A program made the translations under genes and the position numbers. Positions 1 through 6,551 of a stretch of DNA of 11,365 nt are shown in pieces. Location: positions 1 through 11,365 of the forward strand of contig JBNAVK010000041.1 in the NCBI GenBank assembly GCA_049700435.1, in the 5' to 3' direction. The DNA comes from JAVZLH01 sp049700435. GTDB taxonomy: Archaea; Thermoproteota; Bathyarchaeia; Bathyarchaeales; Bathycorpusculaceae. The notes under the pieces were generated by a model. It saw only the letters and a program-made list of their open reading frames with translations, was not told where the DNA came from and ran no database searches. Within the stretch, counting starts at the first letter, position 1. Every line of letters starts with the position of its first letter.

Positions 1-1058
1 TTTTCGATGAAATCGCTATATTTCCTCAACCTTTTTAGGGCTTGAAACAGCGCTGGGTGTCCACGCGCCCTCACTTCCAAGTGTTCCCATAAACGCCCAT
101 CTTTTATGGCTTGTTTTATGCGATTTAGCTCTGAAACGCAAACGTGAAGGTTGTGTTCTGCGAGGAAAACTTGGCGTTTTTCCTTTGGCATTTCCAAAAC
201 TTGTTTCGGCGTTTTGCTTGTGCAGTTTTGGCATAGGCATGGGAAATATTCAATTTCGTTCAACCTCAAAGTGCCAGTTTCAGTCATGTAACGGTCTTCT
301 CTGGCGTATATGGCGTAGGCAGCGGAATCGAAAAAATCGCATCCAAGGGCCACAGCCAAAGAAAACATGAATGGGTGCCCAGCACCGAAAAGGTGAAGCG
401 GCTTATCCAGCGGAAGATTCATTTTAGCCGTCATTATCATGTCAACCAAAACATCAAAACGGTAACGTTCCATAACCTCTGTTGGGCTTCCCAAGGCGTA
501 AATGTGAAAGGGAAGTTTTCCCATTTCAATGGCTGAATATGTCACAAGGTCTAGGTGTCTTCCTCCTTGAACGGGACCAACCCACAAAATATCCTCTCTG
601 GTTTTTATGTTGAAGAACTGTTTAGCCCGACTTATAGTTTCCTTCACTGTTTTTTCCGCATGCTCTTTTGAAACTTTCCAGCCTGTTGGCAAATCCAAAA
701 TTGTGGCTATGTCAGCACCTATTTGTTCCTGATATTTGACAATTTCCTCTGGGCTGGCTTCTATGTCGCCGTAAACTAGGATTTGGTAGGCGCCTGAATC
801 CGTCATTATGACTCCATCATAATCCAAGAATTTGTGTATTCCCTTCTCTGCGGGTTGGTTTTGGAAATGTTTCTTTAGTATGTATGCGTTTGTTATTAGG
901 GCTTTGAAGCCGAAATCTTCTCGGATTCTTCTGGGCGGTATGGGTTGCGTGACTGGGTTTATCACTGGAAAAAGCAGTGGAGTTTCAACAGTGCCACTTT
1001 TGGTTTTTAACCTTCCAATCCTCGCGAGCAAGTCTTTTTCTTTAACTTCAAAACTCAT
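1..1058 (-). CDS. tgtA: Archaeosine tRNA-guanine transglycosylase, C-terminus cut by window edge
   Basis: The minus-strand frame is open from an ATG at 1058 to the window edge, giving 352 residues without a stop. ArcTGT swaps guanine 15 in the tRNA D-loop for preQ0, the first step to archaeosine. Visible signatures of the TGT barrel are TDSGAYQ (Asp87, general acid/base region), PVQGG (about 162-166), LGSP (189-192), LFGAGHP (about 223-229), FDSA (Asp244, the nucleophile position) and a zinc site of C274-x-C276-x2-C279 plus His305. Cysteines and histidine are all present, so the catalytic domain looks intact. Full archaeal enzymes usually continue into a C-terminal region ending in a PUA domain. 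That part lies outside the window, so a split form cannot be excluded. The gene diverges from the hydrolase at 1174. Confidence 0.93.
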   Translation of the reverse strand, partial: MSFEVKEKDLLARIGRLKTKSGTVETPLLFPVINPVTQPIPPRRIREDFGFKALITNAYILKKHFQNQPAEKGIHKFLDYDGVIMTDSGAYQILVYGDIEASPEEIVKYQEQIGADIATILDLPTGWKVSKEHAEKTVKETISRAKQFFNIKTREDILWVGPVQGGRHLDLVTYSAIEMGKLPFHIYALGSPTEVMERYRFDVLVDMIMTAKMNLPLDKPLHLFGAGHPFMFSLAVALGCDFFDSAAYAIYAREDRYMTETGTLRLNEIEYFPCLCQNCTSKTPKQVLEMPKEKRQVFLAEHNLHVCVSELNRIKQAIKDGRLWEHLEVRARGHPALFQALKRLRKYSDFIE

Positions 1059-1086
1059 GGCTAAACCTAAAATCAACAAGCCCATT

Positions 1087-1098
1087 CCTAATAAAACT
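1087..1098 (-). promoter_or_regulatory. Possible TATA box of tgtA
   Basis: On the minus strand the stretch reads AGTTTTATTAGG. It lies about 30-40 bases ahead of the tgtA ATG at 1058, which would give a very short leader. No strong Shine-Dalgarno sequence precedes that ATG, which fits a nearly leaderless transcript. Assignment is by eye only. Confidence 0.35.
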
Positions 1099-1128
1099 AT
1101 TTCTGGAGCTTATTGTAGCTTGCATTAA

Positions 1129-1136
1129 CTTTATAC
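1129..1136 (+). promoter_or_regulatory. Possible TATA box of the alpha/beta hydrolase gene
   Basis: CTTTATAC lies about 40 bases upstream of the ATG at 1174. A start of transcription about 25 bases downstream would leave a short leader that contains GAGAGGT (1162-1168), a good Shine-Dalgarno sequence 5 bases from the ATG. Confidence 0.45.
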
Positions 1137-1173
1137 GAGGGACAGCTATACCTAGAAAAGCGAGAGGTTAACA

Positions 1174-1974
1174 ATGCCGAAAATAAAAGTAAAAGACATT
1201 AACATTTACTATGAAATACGCGGACAAGGCGTTCCTCTAGTAATGATAATGGGGTTAGGAGCAAACATAGACTGGTGGGACCCGAGGCTAATCAACGCTC
1301 TCTCAAGAAAGTTAAAGCTCATTTTATTCGACAACAGGGGAGCTGGGCGAACAGACGTATCCGACAAGCCATACACCATTAAACTGTTCGCTGAAGACAC
1401 CGCAAACCTAATGGATGCTTTGGGTTTCCCCCGAGCCAACGTTTTAGGGCTTTCCATGGGAGGAATGATAGCCCAAGAACTGGCGCTAAACTATCCAGAA
1501 AAAGTCGAGAAACTGGTTCTTTGCTCAACTTTCTGCGGTGGCGCAAAAGCTGTTCAACCATCCCCAGAAGTGTTGGAGATGCTCACGGTTGACAGAAGCA
1601 AATTGTCTCCAGAAGAAATAGCCAAAATAATGGTTAAGCTTATTTTCACAGAAGACTTCATCAAAAACAATCCTTTGTTCATTAAACTTTCAATCCAGCA
1701 GATGGTTAAGGCTCCAATTTCAAACGAGGCCTTCATGCGTCAATTGGACGCCATAGCAGGTTTTGACACTTATGACAGGTTGCCGCAGATTAAGGCGCCT
1801 ACGCTGGTGCTGCATGGCAAACGAGACATTCTTGTGCCGCCGGAGAACGGTGCAATATTGGCTGAGGCTATACCGAACGCTAAACTTGTTTACTTTGAGA
1901 ACTCTGCACATGGGCTTTCAGAAGAAGTTGACAAAGTTGCAAGCGTCTTGTTAGATTTCCTCACAAAGTCATAG
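1174..1974 (+). CDS. Alpha/beta-fold hydrolase, substrate unknown
   Basis: This 266-residue protein has the full alpha/beta hydrolase layout. The oxyanion region is GLGAN (27-31), the strand-4 motif is DNRGAGRT (53-60), the nucleophile elbow is GLSMGG with Ser94, the acid is Asp218 in HGKRDILVP, and the catalytic histidine is His246 in SAHGL. A cap region lies roughly at 125-200. It has no signal peptide or membrane segment, so it is probably cytoplasmic. Relatives with this pattern include esterases, lactonases and enol-lactone hydrolases, and the sequence does not say which. The ATG is supported by GAGAGGT 5 bases upstream. The next gene starts 73 bases downstream behind its own TATA-like box, so there is no strong sign of a shared operon. 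Confidence 0.92.
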   Translation: MPKIKVKDINIYYEIRGQGVPLVMIMGLGANIDWWDPRLINALSRKLKLILFDNRGAGRTDVSDKPYTIKLFAEDTANLMDALGFPRANVLGLSMGGMIAQELALNYPEKVEKLVLCSTFCGGAKAVQPSPEVLEMLTVDRSKLSPEEIAKIMVKLIFTEDFIKNNPLFIKLSIQQMVKAPISNEAFMRQLDAIAGFDTYDRLPQIKAPTLVLHGKRDILVPPENGAILAEAIPNAKLVYFENSAHGLSEEVDKVASVLLDFLTKS

Positions 1975-1996
1975 TCGCGTCCATCCAGCCTAAACA

Positions 1997-2005
1997 CACT
2001 TATAC
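1997..2005 (+). promoter_or_regulatory. Possible TATA box of the PAC2-family gene
   Basis: CACTTATAC lies about 45 bases before the ATG at 2048, in the 73-base gap after the hydrolase. A purine-rich AAAAAGGGAA (2031-2040) is a weak ribosome-binding site. The position is typical for an archaeal promoter, but the call is by eye. Confidence 0.4.
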
Positions 2006-2047
2006 CCTTTTTCTCACATTACATGACACCAAAAAGGGAAACAAAAC

Positions 2048-2800
2048 ATGCCATGCACAATAGAGATTTACGAAAAACCGAAACTCAAAAACCCAGTTCT
2101 AATCGAAGGATTACCAGGTATAGGATTTATAGCTAACATTGCAGCCTTACACCTGATTAGCGAGTTAAAGGCTAAGCTTTTTGCTGAAATCTCATCCGCA
2201 TCTTTCCAGGATTTGGCTGTGACAACAGAAACTGGTGGTGCGCGTTCCCCCATAAACGAACTCTACTATTATAAAAGCTCAAATGGCGGACGTGATTTAA
2301 TCATCTGGTATGGAAACACGCAAGCCCTAACAACCTTTGGACAGTACGAGCTTTGCGGACGTGTCTTAGACATAGCCCAAGAACTGGGTTGCCACTTCCT
2401 AATAACGTTGGGAGGATACAAGCAAGACGAGATAAAAGAAACTCCAACAATTTACTGCGCAGCATCAGACCCGGAAACTTTGAATGAAGCCTTAAGCCTC
2501 GGAACAAAAGTTATGGTTGGACAAATATTCGGCGTCGCGGGTCTCCTAATCGGACTTGGCAAGTTAAGAGGTTTCAAAGGTCTCTCGCTTCTGGTTGAAA
2601 CACAAGGCATGTATCCAGATGCAAACGGAGCGCGTTATGCCATGTCAGCGCTTTGCAAATATCTGAAATTGAATGTTGACTTGTCAAGGCTGGATGCCGC
2701 AGCTGAAGAAACAAAGAAGATACTGGAGTCCTTTGGGATGATTAGAACGGTTGGAGAAGAAAAGAAGAAAGAGGAGCAGCAGTTCCGCTGGTTTGTCTAA
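2048..2800 (+). CDS. PAC2-family protein (archaeal proteasome assembly chaperone/activator-like)
   Basis: The 250-residue protein resembles the PAC2 family (archaeal PbaA/PbaB; eukaryotic PAC1/PAC2). Features are an N-terminal LIEGLPGIGFIAN (18-30), a central LITLGGY (118-124) and a FGVAGLLIGLG glycine-rich strand/helix (161-171), followed by LLVETQGMYPD. The C-terminus is a lysine/glutamate-rich, probably flexible tail (about 236-245) that ends Arg-Trp-Phe-Val. Archaeal PbaB is known to act on the 20S proteasome through a C-terminal HbYX motif. Here Trp248-Phe249-Val250 would be an HbYX-like end with Phe in place of Tyr; this is inference. The soluble cytoplasmic protein has no signal or membrane segment. 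Its TAA stop overlaps the stop of the convergent SmAP3 gene (shared bases 2797-2800). Confidence 0.85.
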   Translation: MPCTIEIYEKPKLKNPVLIEGLPGIGFIANIAALHLISELKAKLFAEISSASFQDLAVTTETGGARSPINELYYYKSSNGGRDLIIWYGNTQALTTFGQYELCGRVLDIAQELGCHFLITLGGYKQDEIKETPTIYCAASDPETLNEALSLGTKVMVGQIFGVAGLLIGLGKLRGFKGLSLLVETQGMYPDANGARYAMSALCKYLKLNVDLSRLDAAAEETKKILESFGMIRTVGEEKKKEEQQFRWFV

Positions 2801-3219
2801 CCTTTAATTTCGCTAACGAATTGCTCGTAAACTCTTTGCACCCGTTCGGCAGCCGGCCCTGAACCTTCAACCACGCCTTTATCTGTTACTTTAACCTTGT
2901 CCATAACCCATATGAACCCCTTATCCTCGTAGAGCTTAACCATTGTTGGAAAGACTTTCTCAAGACGGTCTGCCAAGGCTTTTAAGTCGAAGGGTTTTTC
3001 CACACTTATTATTTGGGCTACCGCCCTACCGTTTAAAAAAACCCTGTGCAACGTTCTACCCTCTTCATCCTTTGCGTCTGCAAGGCAAAGGCTTAACGTG
3101 TCAGGGTTTATGCCAATCAACGAACCGCTATAAGTTTTTCCCGTTATGGTTGTAACCATCACATTTTTATCCACCAGTGCTGCAACTTCCGTGAAGAATT
3201 TTCTCTGCGCCACAGACAC
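2797..3219 (-). CDS. SmAP3-like Sm/Lsm family RNA-binding protein
   Basis: This is a 140-residue protein read from a GTG at 3219. An Sm1-like segment (about 17-48, with GKTYSGSL and DTLSL) and an Sm2-like segment (about 58-74, RVFLNGRAVAQI) make an Lsm fold. A second domain of about 60 residues follows (about 77-140). That architecture and length match SmAP3 proteins first seen in Crenarchaeota; ring-forming Sm proteins bind RNA, though the role of SmAP3 is poorly known. A longer reading from an ATG at 3258 would add 13 residues that do not look like protein start material. GTG 3219 is preferred because a perfect GGAGGT sits 6 bases before it, and a TATA-like box at 3268-3278 would put the transcript start after the upstream ATG. 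The gene is convergent with the PAC2-family gene. Confidence 0.85.
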   Translation of the reverse strand: MSVAQRKFFTEVAALVDKNVMVTTITGKTYSGSLIGINPDTLSLCLADAKDEEGRTLHRVFLNGRAVAQIISVEKPFDLKALADRLEKVFPTMVKLYEDKGFIWVMDKVKVTDKGVVEGSGPAAERVQRVYEQFVSEIKG

Positions 3220-3225
3220 TTTTAA

Positions 3226-3231
3226 ACCTCC
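3226..3231 (-). promoter_or_regulatory. Ribosome-binding site that fixes the SmAP3 start
   Basis: The minus strand reads GGAGGT, then 6 bases, then GTG at 3219. An in-frame ATG at 3258 would place this strong site inside the coding region, so the GTG is the more likely start. Confidence 0.7.
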
Positions 3232-3267
3232 ACTCTGAATATGGAATTGTAGAACCACTATTTAGGA

Positions 3268-3278
3268 TTTTAAATAAA
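3268..3278 (-). promoter_or_regulatory. Possible TATA box of the SmAP3 gene
   Basis: The minus strand reads TTTATTTAAAA about 50 bases before the GTG start at 3219. It is in the short gap between the Lrp-like gene and the SmAP3 gene, implying that SmAP3 can be transcribed on its own. Confidence 0.45.
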
Positions 3279-3293
3279 TGCGTTTCTCGGTTT

Positions 3294-3800
3294 TTAACGT
3301 AAAGTTTCGATGTCATCAGCTAGATACGTCAGATTAAATGGCTTTAATACAATCTCTGTTTGCAAACTCACAATGAACGATTGGACATCGCAGACAAAGC
3401 CGCTGAACTCGAAAATAAGCTCTCTTATGAAACTTGTATATTTCGAGTAATCCTTGTGAAGTGAAATTGCTACAGCGTCTTTTCCTAAGCCTTCTCCATC
3501 TGAGGCAAAAACCACGTTTGGTTTTTTCCTAAGCCACTCTCTAGCATGAGAGATTCTTTCTTCACATTTCTTCTTCTCATAAGTGGTTGCCTTCATGAAT
3601 GTAATTGCTAGAATCTCATAACCTATTTTATTGAATTTCGGAACAACTGTGTAATTTTTTACATAATTCCCCACTTGTTTCCTAAGCCTAGTCACCGTTG
3701 GTTGAGATAAACCAATTGCCTTAGCAAGTTCCCTATCGCTTCTTTTTGAATTACGGAGCAATTCCTTCAAGAGCGCTAACAAATTTTCTTCTTTCAACAT
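3294..3800 (-). CDS. Lrp/AsnC-like transcriptional regulator
   Basis: From the ATG at 3800 the protein has 168 residues, close to the usual Lrp length. An N-terminal winged helix-turn-helix is clear: RSDRELAKAIGLSQPTVTRL spans about residues 20-39 and ends in the recognition helix. The C-terminal part (about 60-155) alternates strands and helices like the ligand-binding RAM domain but is not a close match by eye. It sits 49 bases after the glmU stop on the same strand and may be the last gene of the sugar-nucleotide row, a position that suggests, without proving, feedback control of it. The start is uncertain. A GTG at 3833 gives 11 more residues but has no Shine-Dalgarno sequence. GAGGT lies only 1 base from the ATG and 4 bases from a TTG at 3797. 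Confidence 0.8.
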   Translation of the reverse strand: MLKEENLLALLKELLRNSKRSDRELAKAIGLSQPTVTRLRKQVGNYVKNYTVVPKFNKIGYEILAITFMKATTYEKKKCEERISHAREWLRKKPNVVFASDGEGLGKDAVAISLHKDYSKYTSFIRELIFEFSGFVCDVQSFIVSLQTEIVLKPFNLTYLADDIETLR

Positions 3801-3849
3801 TACCTCAAAAAGAAACGCAAAGCCTATTAACACTTTCGGGGATTAAAGC

Positions 3850-5130
3850 TTAGAATTTTAATTCCCTTCTCTCAAGGCTTTGGCGCGCCAATATCACGGT
3901 GTTAGGCGGTAAATCCCTTTCTACAACAACATTTGGACCAACCCAAGTGTTAACGCCAATCTTGACGCCTGGCATGAAAAGTGCGTTTATTCCAGTTTTT
4001 ACATTGTCGCCTAAAAAGGCTCCCAACTTCTTCCTTCCGCTGTCCACAACCTTATCTTTCACAATCATTTTAATTGTGTTAGCGTCGAGTCTATAGTTTG
4101 CTGTTATTGTTCCCGCCCCAAAATTGCAGTTTTCGCCGAGAACGCTATCGCCCACATATGACAAATGCCCTATATGCGTCTTATCCATGATTATGCTGTT
4201 TTTTATTTCGCAAGCGTTTCCTATGCGAACCTCTTTGCCAATACTTGTGTATGGGCGGATGTAACAGTTTGGTCCTATGTCGCTTTCTTCGTCTATAAAC
4301 GCGGGTCCTTCAATGTAGGCTCCAGAGCGTACGCGGGCGGTCTCCGCCACTGTTACCGGTCCGATTAGGTGTGCTCCTTCCTCCACAAACCCGTGAACTT
4401 CATGCTTCATCCTTGTCAAAACCCAGCGGTTTGCTTCAAGCAAATCCCATGGTCTGCCGATGTCTATCCAGTCGTCAGCGGGGATTTGAGCGGCTAAAAC
4501 TGGCATTTCATCCTTCAGCAGCATCGACATCGTGTCCGTTATTTCCCACTCGCCCCTAACAGAAGCTGCTGTATTCTTTATTTTGTCAAAAATCTCTTCT
4601 GTGAACACGAAAATGCCAGCGTTTGCCAATTTTGAAGGAGCTTCGCCTCGGCTTGGCTTCTCAACTATTCTTTTTACGCGGTTATCCTTATCAAGTTCCA
4701 CTATGCCGTAGTCTTCCGTCTTCTTCACGGGAACAACAGCCATGGAAGCGGCTGGTTTTTCCTTTTTATGAAGGTTAATCACTCTTTTAACCGCCTCAGA
4801 TGTGAAGAGCAAGTCTCCATAAACCACCAAAAACTCGCCCTTTACGTATGGCTCAGCGGTGCCTATGGCGTTGCCTGTTCCTTTAACAGCTTCCTGCTTA
4901 GCATACTCGATTTTTAAGCCAAAATTTTTCCCATCTCCAAAGTAATTGCGAATCTTCTCTCCCATGTAATGAATAACAATTAATGCTTCGTCTATTCCAG
5001 CAGTCTTTAGCGCGTCCAAGCAATGTTCAAGTATGGGTTTTCCGCCAAGCTTTATCAAGTGTTTAGGTCTTGTTGCCGTAACTGGCTGAAGCCTTAAACC
5101 CTCCCCCGCTGCTAAAACAACAGCCTTCAC
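3850..5130 (-). CDS. glmU: Bifunctional sugar-1-phosphate nucleotidylyltransferase/acetyltransferase (archaeal GlmU-like)
   Basis: The 426-residue protein has two domains. The N-terminal nucleotidyltransferase (about 1-235) has LAAGEGLRLQPVT at 6-18, Lys23, the metal-binding YGD (Asp106), EKPS (157-160) and ANAGIF (169-174). The C-terminal left-handed beta-helix of hexapeptide repeats (about 250-415) carries GHLSYVGDS (His322, Tyr325) and GAGTITANY (338-346), equivalent to the acetyltransferase histidine, tyrosine and asparagine of bacterial GlmU. Related Sulfolobus enzymes acetylate GlcN-1-P and transfer UMP or TMP, so it likely makes UDP-GlcNAc and perhaps other sugar nucleotides in the cytoplasm. 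The start is a GTG preceded at 9 bases by GGAGG, which lies inside the last codons of glmM; the genes are 5 bases apart and probably translationally coupled. Substrate range is not visible from sequence. Confidence 0.93.
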   Translation of the reverse strand: MKAVVLAAGEGLRLQPVTATRPKHLIKLGGKPILEHCLDALKTAGIDEALIVIHYMGEKIRNYFGDGKNFGLKIEYAKQEAVKGTGNAIGTAEPYVKGEFLVVYGDLLFTSEAVKRVINLHKKEKPAASMAVVPVKKTEDYGIVELDKDNRVKRIVEKPSRGEAPSKLANAGIFVFTEEIFDKIKNTAASVRGEWEITDTMSMLLKDEMPVLAAQIPADDWIDIGRPWDLLEANRWVLTRMKHEVHGFVEEGAHLIGPVTVAETARVRSGAYIEGPAFIDEESDIGPNCYIRPYTSIGKEVRIGNACEIKNSIIMDKTHIGHLSYVGDSVLGENCNFGAGTITANYRLDANTIKMIVKDKVVDSGRKKLGAFLGDNVKTGINALFMPGVKIGVNTWVGPNVVVERDLPPNTVILARQSLERRELKF

Positions 5131-5135
5131 CTTTT

Positions 5136-6491
5136 CTATCCTCCAACAATTTTTCTAACCAATTTTAAACTCTTTCCCATTATTTCTCTAGCCGCTTTCC
5201 TTGATTCACCTTCAACAGTCAACCTTATAAGCGGCTCCGTTCCAGAAGCCCTAACAAGAACCCATCCATTTTTAAGTGTCAACCGCACACCATCAATGCT
5301 TGAAAAATCCTTATAGTCAGGGAAGACAGTCTTTAGTTTCTCTCCGACTTTTTCAACAACTTTGTATTTTGTTTCATTTCGGCAAGCAACATTCTTCCTA
5401 ACCACTGGGTACCGTGGCACTTCGGAAATAAACTCTGTTAACCTTTTCCCTTCATCTTCTAGAGCTTTTAGAAGCAAAACCGATGACAATATCCCGTCTG
5501 GGCAATAATGAAAGCGTGGATGCACCCATGCCCCACATGGTTCACCGCCGAAGACGGCACCGTGCCTTTTTATTGCTTCTGTAATGTAGATGTCGCCTAC
5601 CTTAGTTCTTATGACACTGCCTCCATGAGCTTCCACCATTTTTTCAATACACATGGAAGCCTCAACATTTGTCACAACTATTCCGCCTTTTATCCTCTTA
5701 GAAGCGTAGGCTGCATAAGCTGCCAGAACATGGTCGAAACTTACGAAATTTCCCTTTTCATCTGTGAATGCTGTTCTGTCTCCGTCTCCATCGTAGGCTA
5801 TTCCTAAATCTGCGTTTAGTTCTTTTACAATTCTTGCTAAGGGTTTTAGGGATTCTGCGTCTGGCTCTGGACTTCTCGCTGGAAAGAAACCGTCTGGCTG
5901 CGCGTTTACGGCTGTTACTTTACATCCTAATTCTGTGAAGGTTCGTGGCGCAATATTGCCTGTTGCTCCGCATCCGCAGTCAACAACAACGTGCCATTCT
6001 CTGTCAAGTTTCACGTTTGCTTTCATCATCTCAATATATAAGTGACTTTCATCTTTTGATGATGCTTCACCGACACCTCTCCAATCAACCAGCCTAAAGT
6101 TTTCTTCCCTAACCATTTTTTCAATTTCATCTTGGCTCTGTTCATCATAAGACGCGCTGTCGCCGCCAAAAATTTTAATTCCATTGTATTGTGGCGGGTT
6201 ATGGGAAGCCGTTATCATAACGCCAACATCCGCCCCCAACTTTTTAGTCAAATACGCCAAAACAGGAGTCGGCAAAACCCCTAAACATTCAACATTAGCG
6301 CCTCCAGTCAAAAGTCCAGAGACAAGTGCGTCCTCCAGCATTAAACCAGAAACCCTCGTGTCTCTTGCCACAAACACCTTTTTGGCTTTGGAAAATGTTG
6401 CAACAGCCAATCCTATCTTGGCCGCTAACAATGGCGTTAAATTAACGTTAACCAGACCGCGCACTCCAGAGCTGCCAAAGAGTTTTGACAA
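5136..6491 (-). CDS. glmM: Phosphoglucosamine mutase / phosphohexomutase
   Basis: This 451-residue protein is an alpha-D-phosphohexomutase with all four domains. It has the phosphoserine loop TASHNP with Ser96, the magnesium loop DGDGDR (Asp234, Asp236, Asp238), the sugar loop GGEPCG (315-320) and the C-terminal phosphate loop RASGTEP (414-420). It interconverts hexose or hexosamine 6- and 1-phosphates. The downstream GlmU makes GlcN-6-P to GlcN-1-P the likely reaction, although some archaeal members also act on glucose or mannose phosphates. The start is a TTG at 6491: the in-frame codon directly upstream is a TGA stop, GAGAGG (6500-6505) lies 8 bases away, and the resulting MSKLFGSSGVRG is the family's usual N-terminus. 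The sugar loop has Cys where many mutases have Ser. Confidence 0.93.
   Translation of the reverse strand: MSKLFGSSGVRGLVNVNLTPLLAAKIGLAVATFSKAKKVFVARDTRVSGLMLEDALVSGLLTGGANVECLGVLPTPVLAYLTKKLGADVGVMITASHNPPQYNGIKIFGGDSASYDEQSQDEIEKMVREENFRLVDWRGVGEASSKDESHLYIEMMKANVKLDREWHVVVDCGCGATGNIAPRTFTELGCKVTAVNAQPDGFFPARSPEPDAESLKPLARIVKELNADLGIAYDGDGDRTAFTDEKGNFVSFDHVLAAYAAYASKRIKGGIVVTNVEASMCIEKMVEAHGGSVIRTKVGDIYITEAIKRHGAVFGGEPCGAWVHPRFHYCPDGILSSVLLLKALEDEGKRLTEFISEVPRYPVVRKNVACRNETKYKVVEKVGEKLKTVFPDYKDFSSIDGVRLTLKNGWVLVRASGTEPLIRLTVEGESRKAAREIMGKSLKLVRKIVGG
5138..5144 (-). promoter_or_regulatory. glmU ribosome-binding site embedded in the end of glmM
   Basis: The minus strand reads GGAGGAT here and merges with the glmM TAG stop (5136-5138). 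The GTG start of glmU follows at 5130, 9 bases beyond GGAGG. A ribosome terminating on glmM would uncover this site, which favours coupled expression. Confidence 0.6.
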
Positions 6492-6499
6492 TCATTAAG

Positions 6500-6505
6500 C
6501 CTCTC
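6500..6505 (-). promoter_or_regulatory. Ribosome-binding site that supports the TTG start of glmM
   Basis: The minus strand reads GAGAGG, followed by 8 bases and the TTG at 6491. An ATG in the spacer (overlapping the TGA) is in another frame and does not open this gene. Confidence 0.55.
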
Positions 6506-6551
6506 TGCAATTTTGCGCTATTGTTAAATGTGCGAAAGCGCCTAAAATAAT

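Noticed and set aside
1..1058. Reading the truncated tgtA as a broken gene
   Set aside because: The frame is intact through all catalytic and zinc residues and stays open to the window edge; truncation comes from the window.
832..1128. Plus-strand open frame of 98 codons inside the 5' part of tgtA
   Set aside because: It runs antisense over the well-supported transglycosylase frame, has no recognisable domain and lacks a ribosome-binding site.
5508..5807. Plus-strand open frame of 99 codons
   Set aside because: It is antisense to glmM over its metal and sugar loops and has a cysteine- and serine-rich composition unlike a real protein.
6184..6498. Plus-strand open frame of 104 codons opposite the glmM start
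   Set aside because: It is a shadow of the strongly conserved glmM N-terminus, including the phosphoserine loop.
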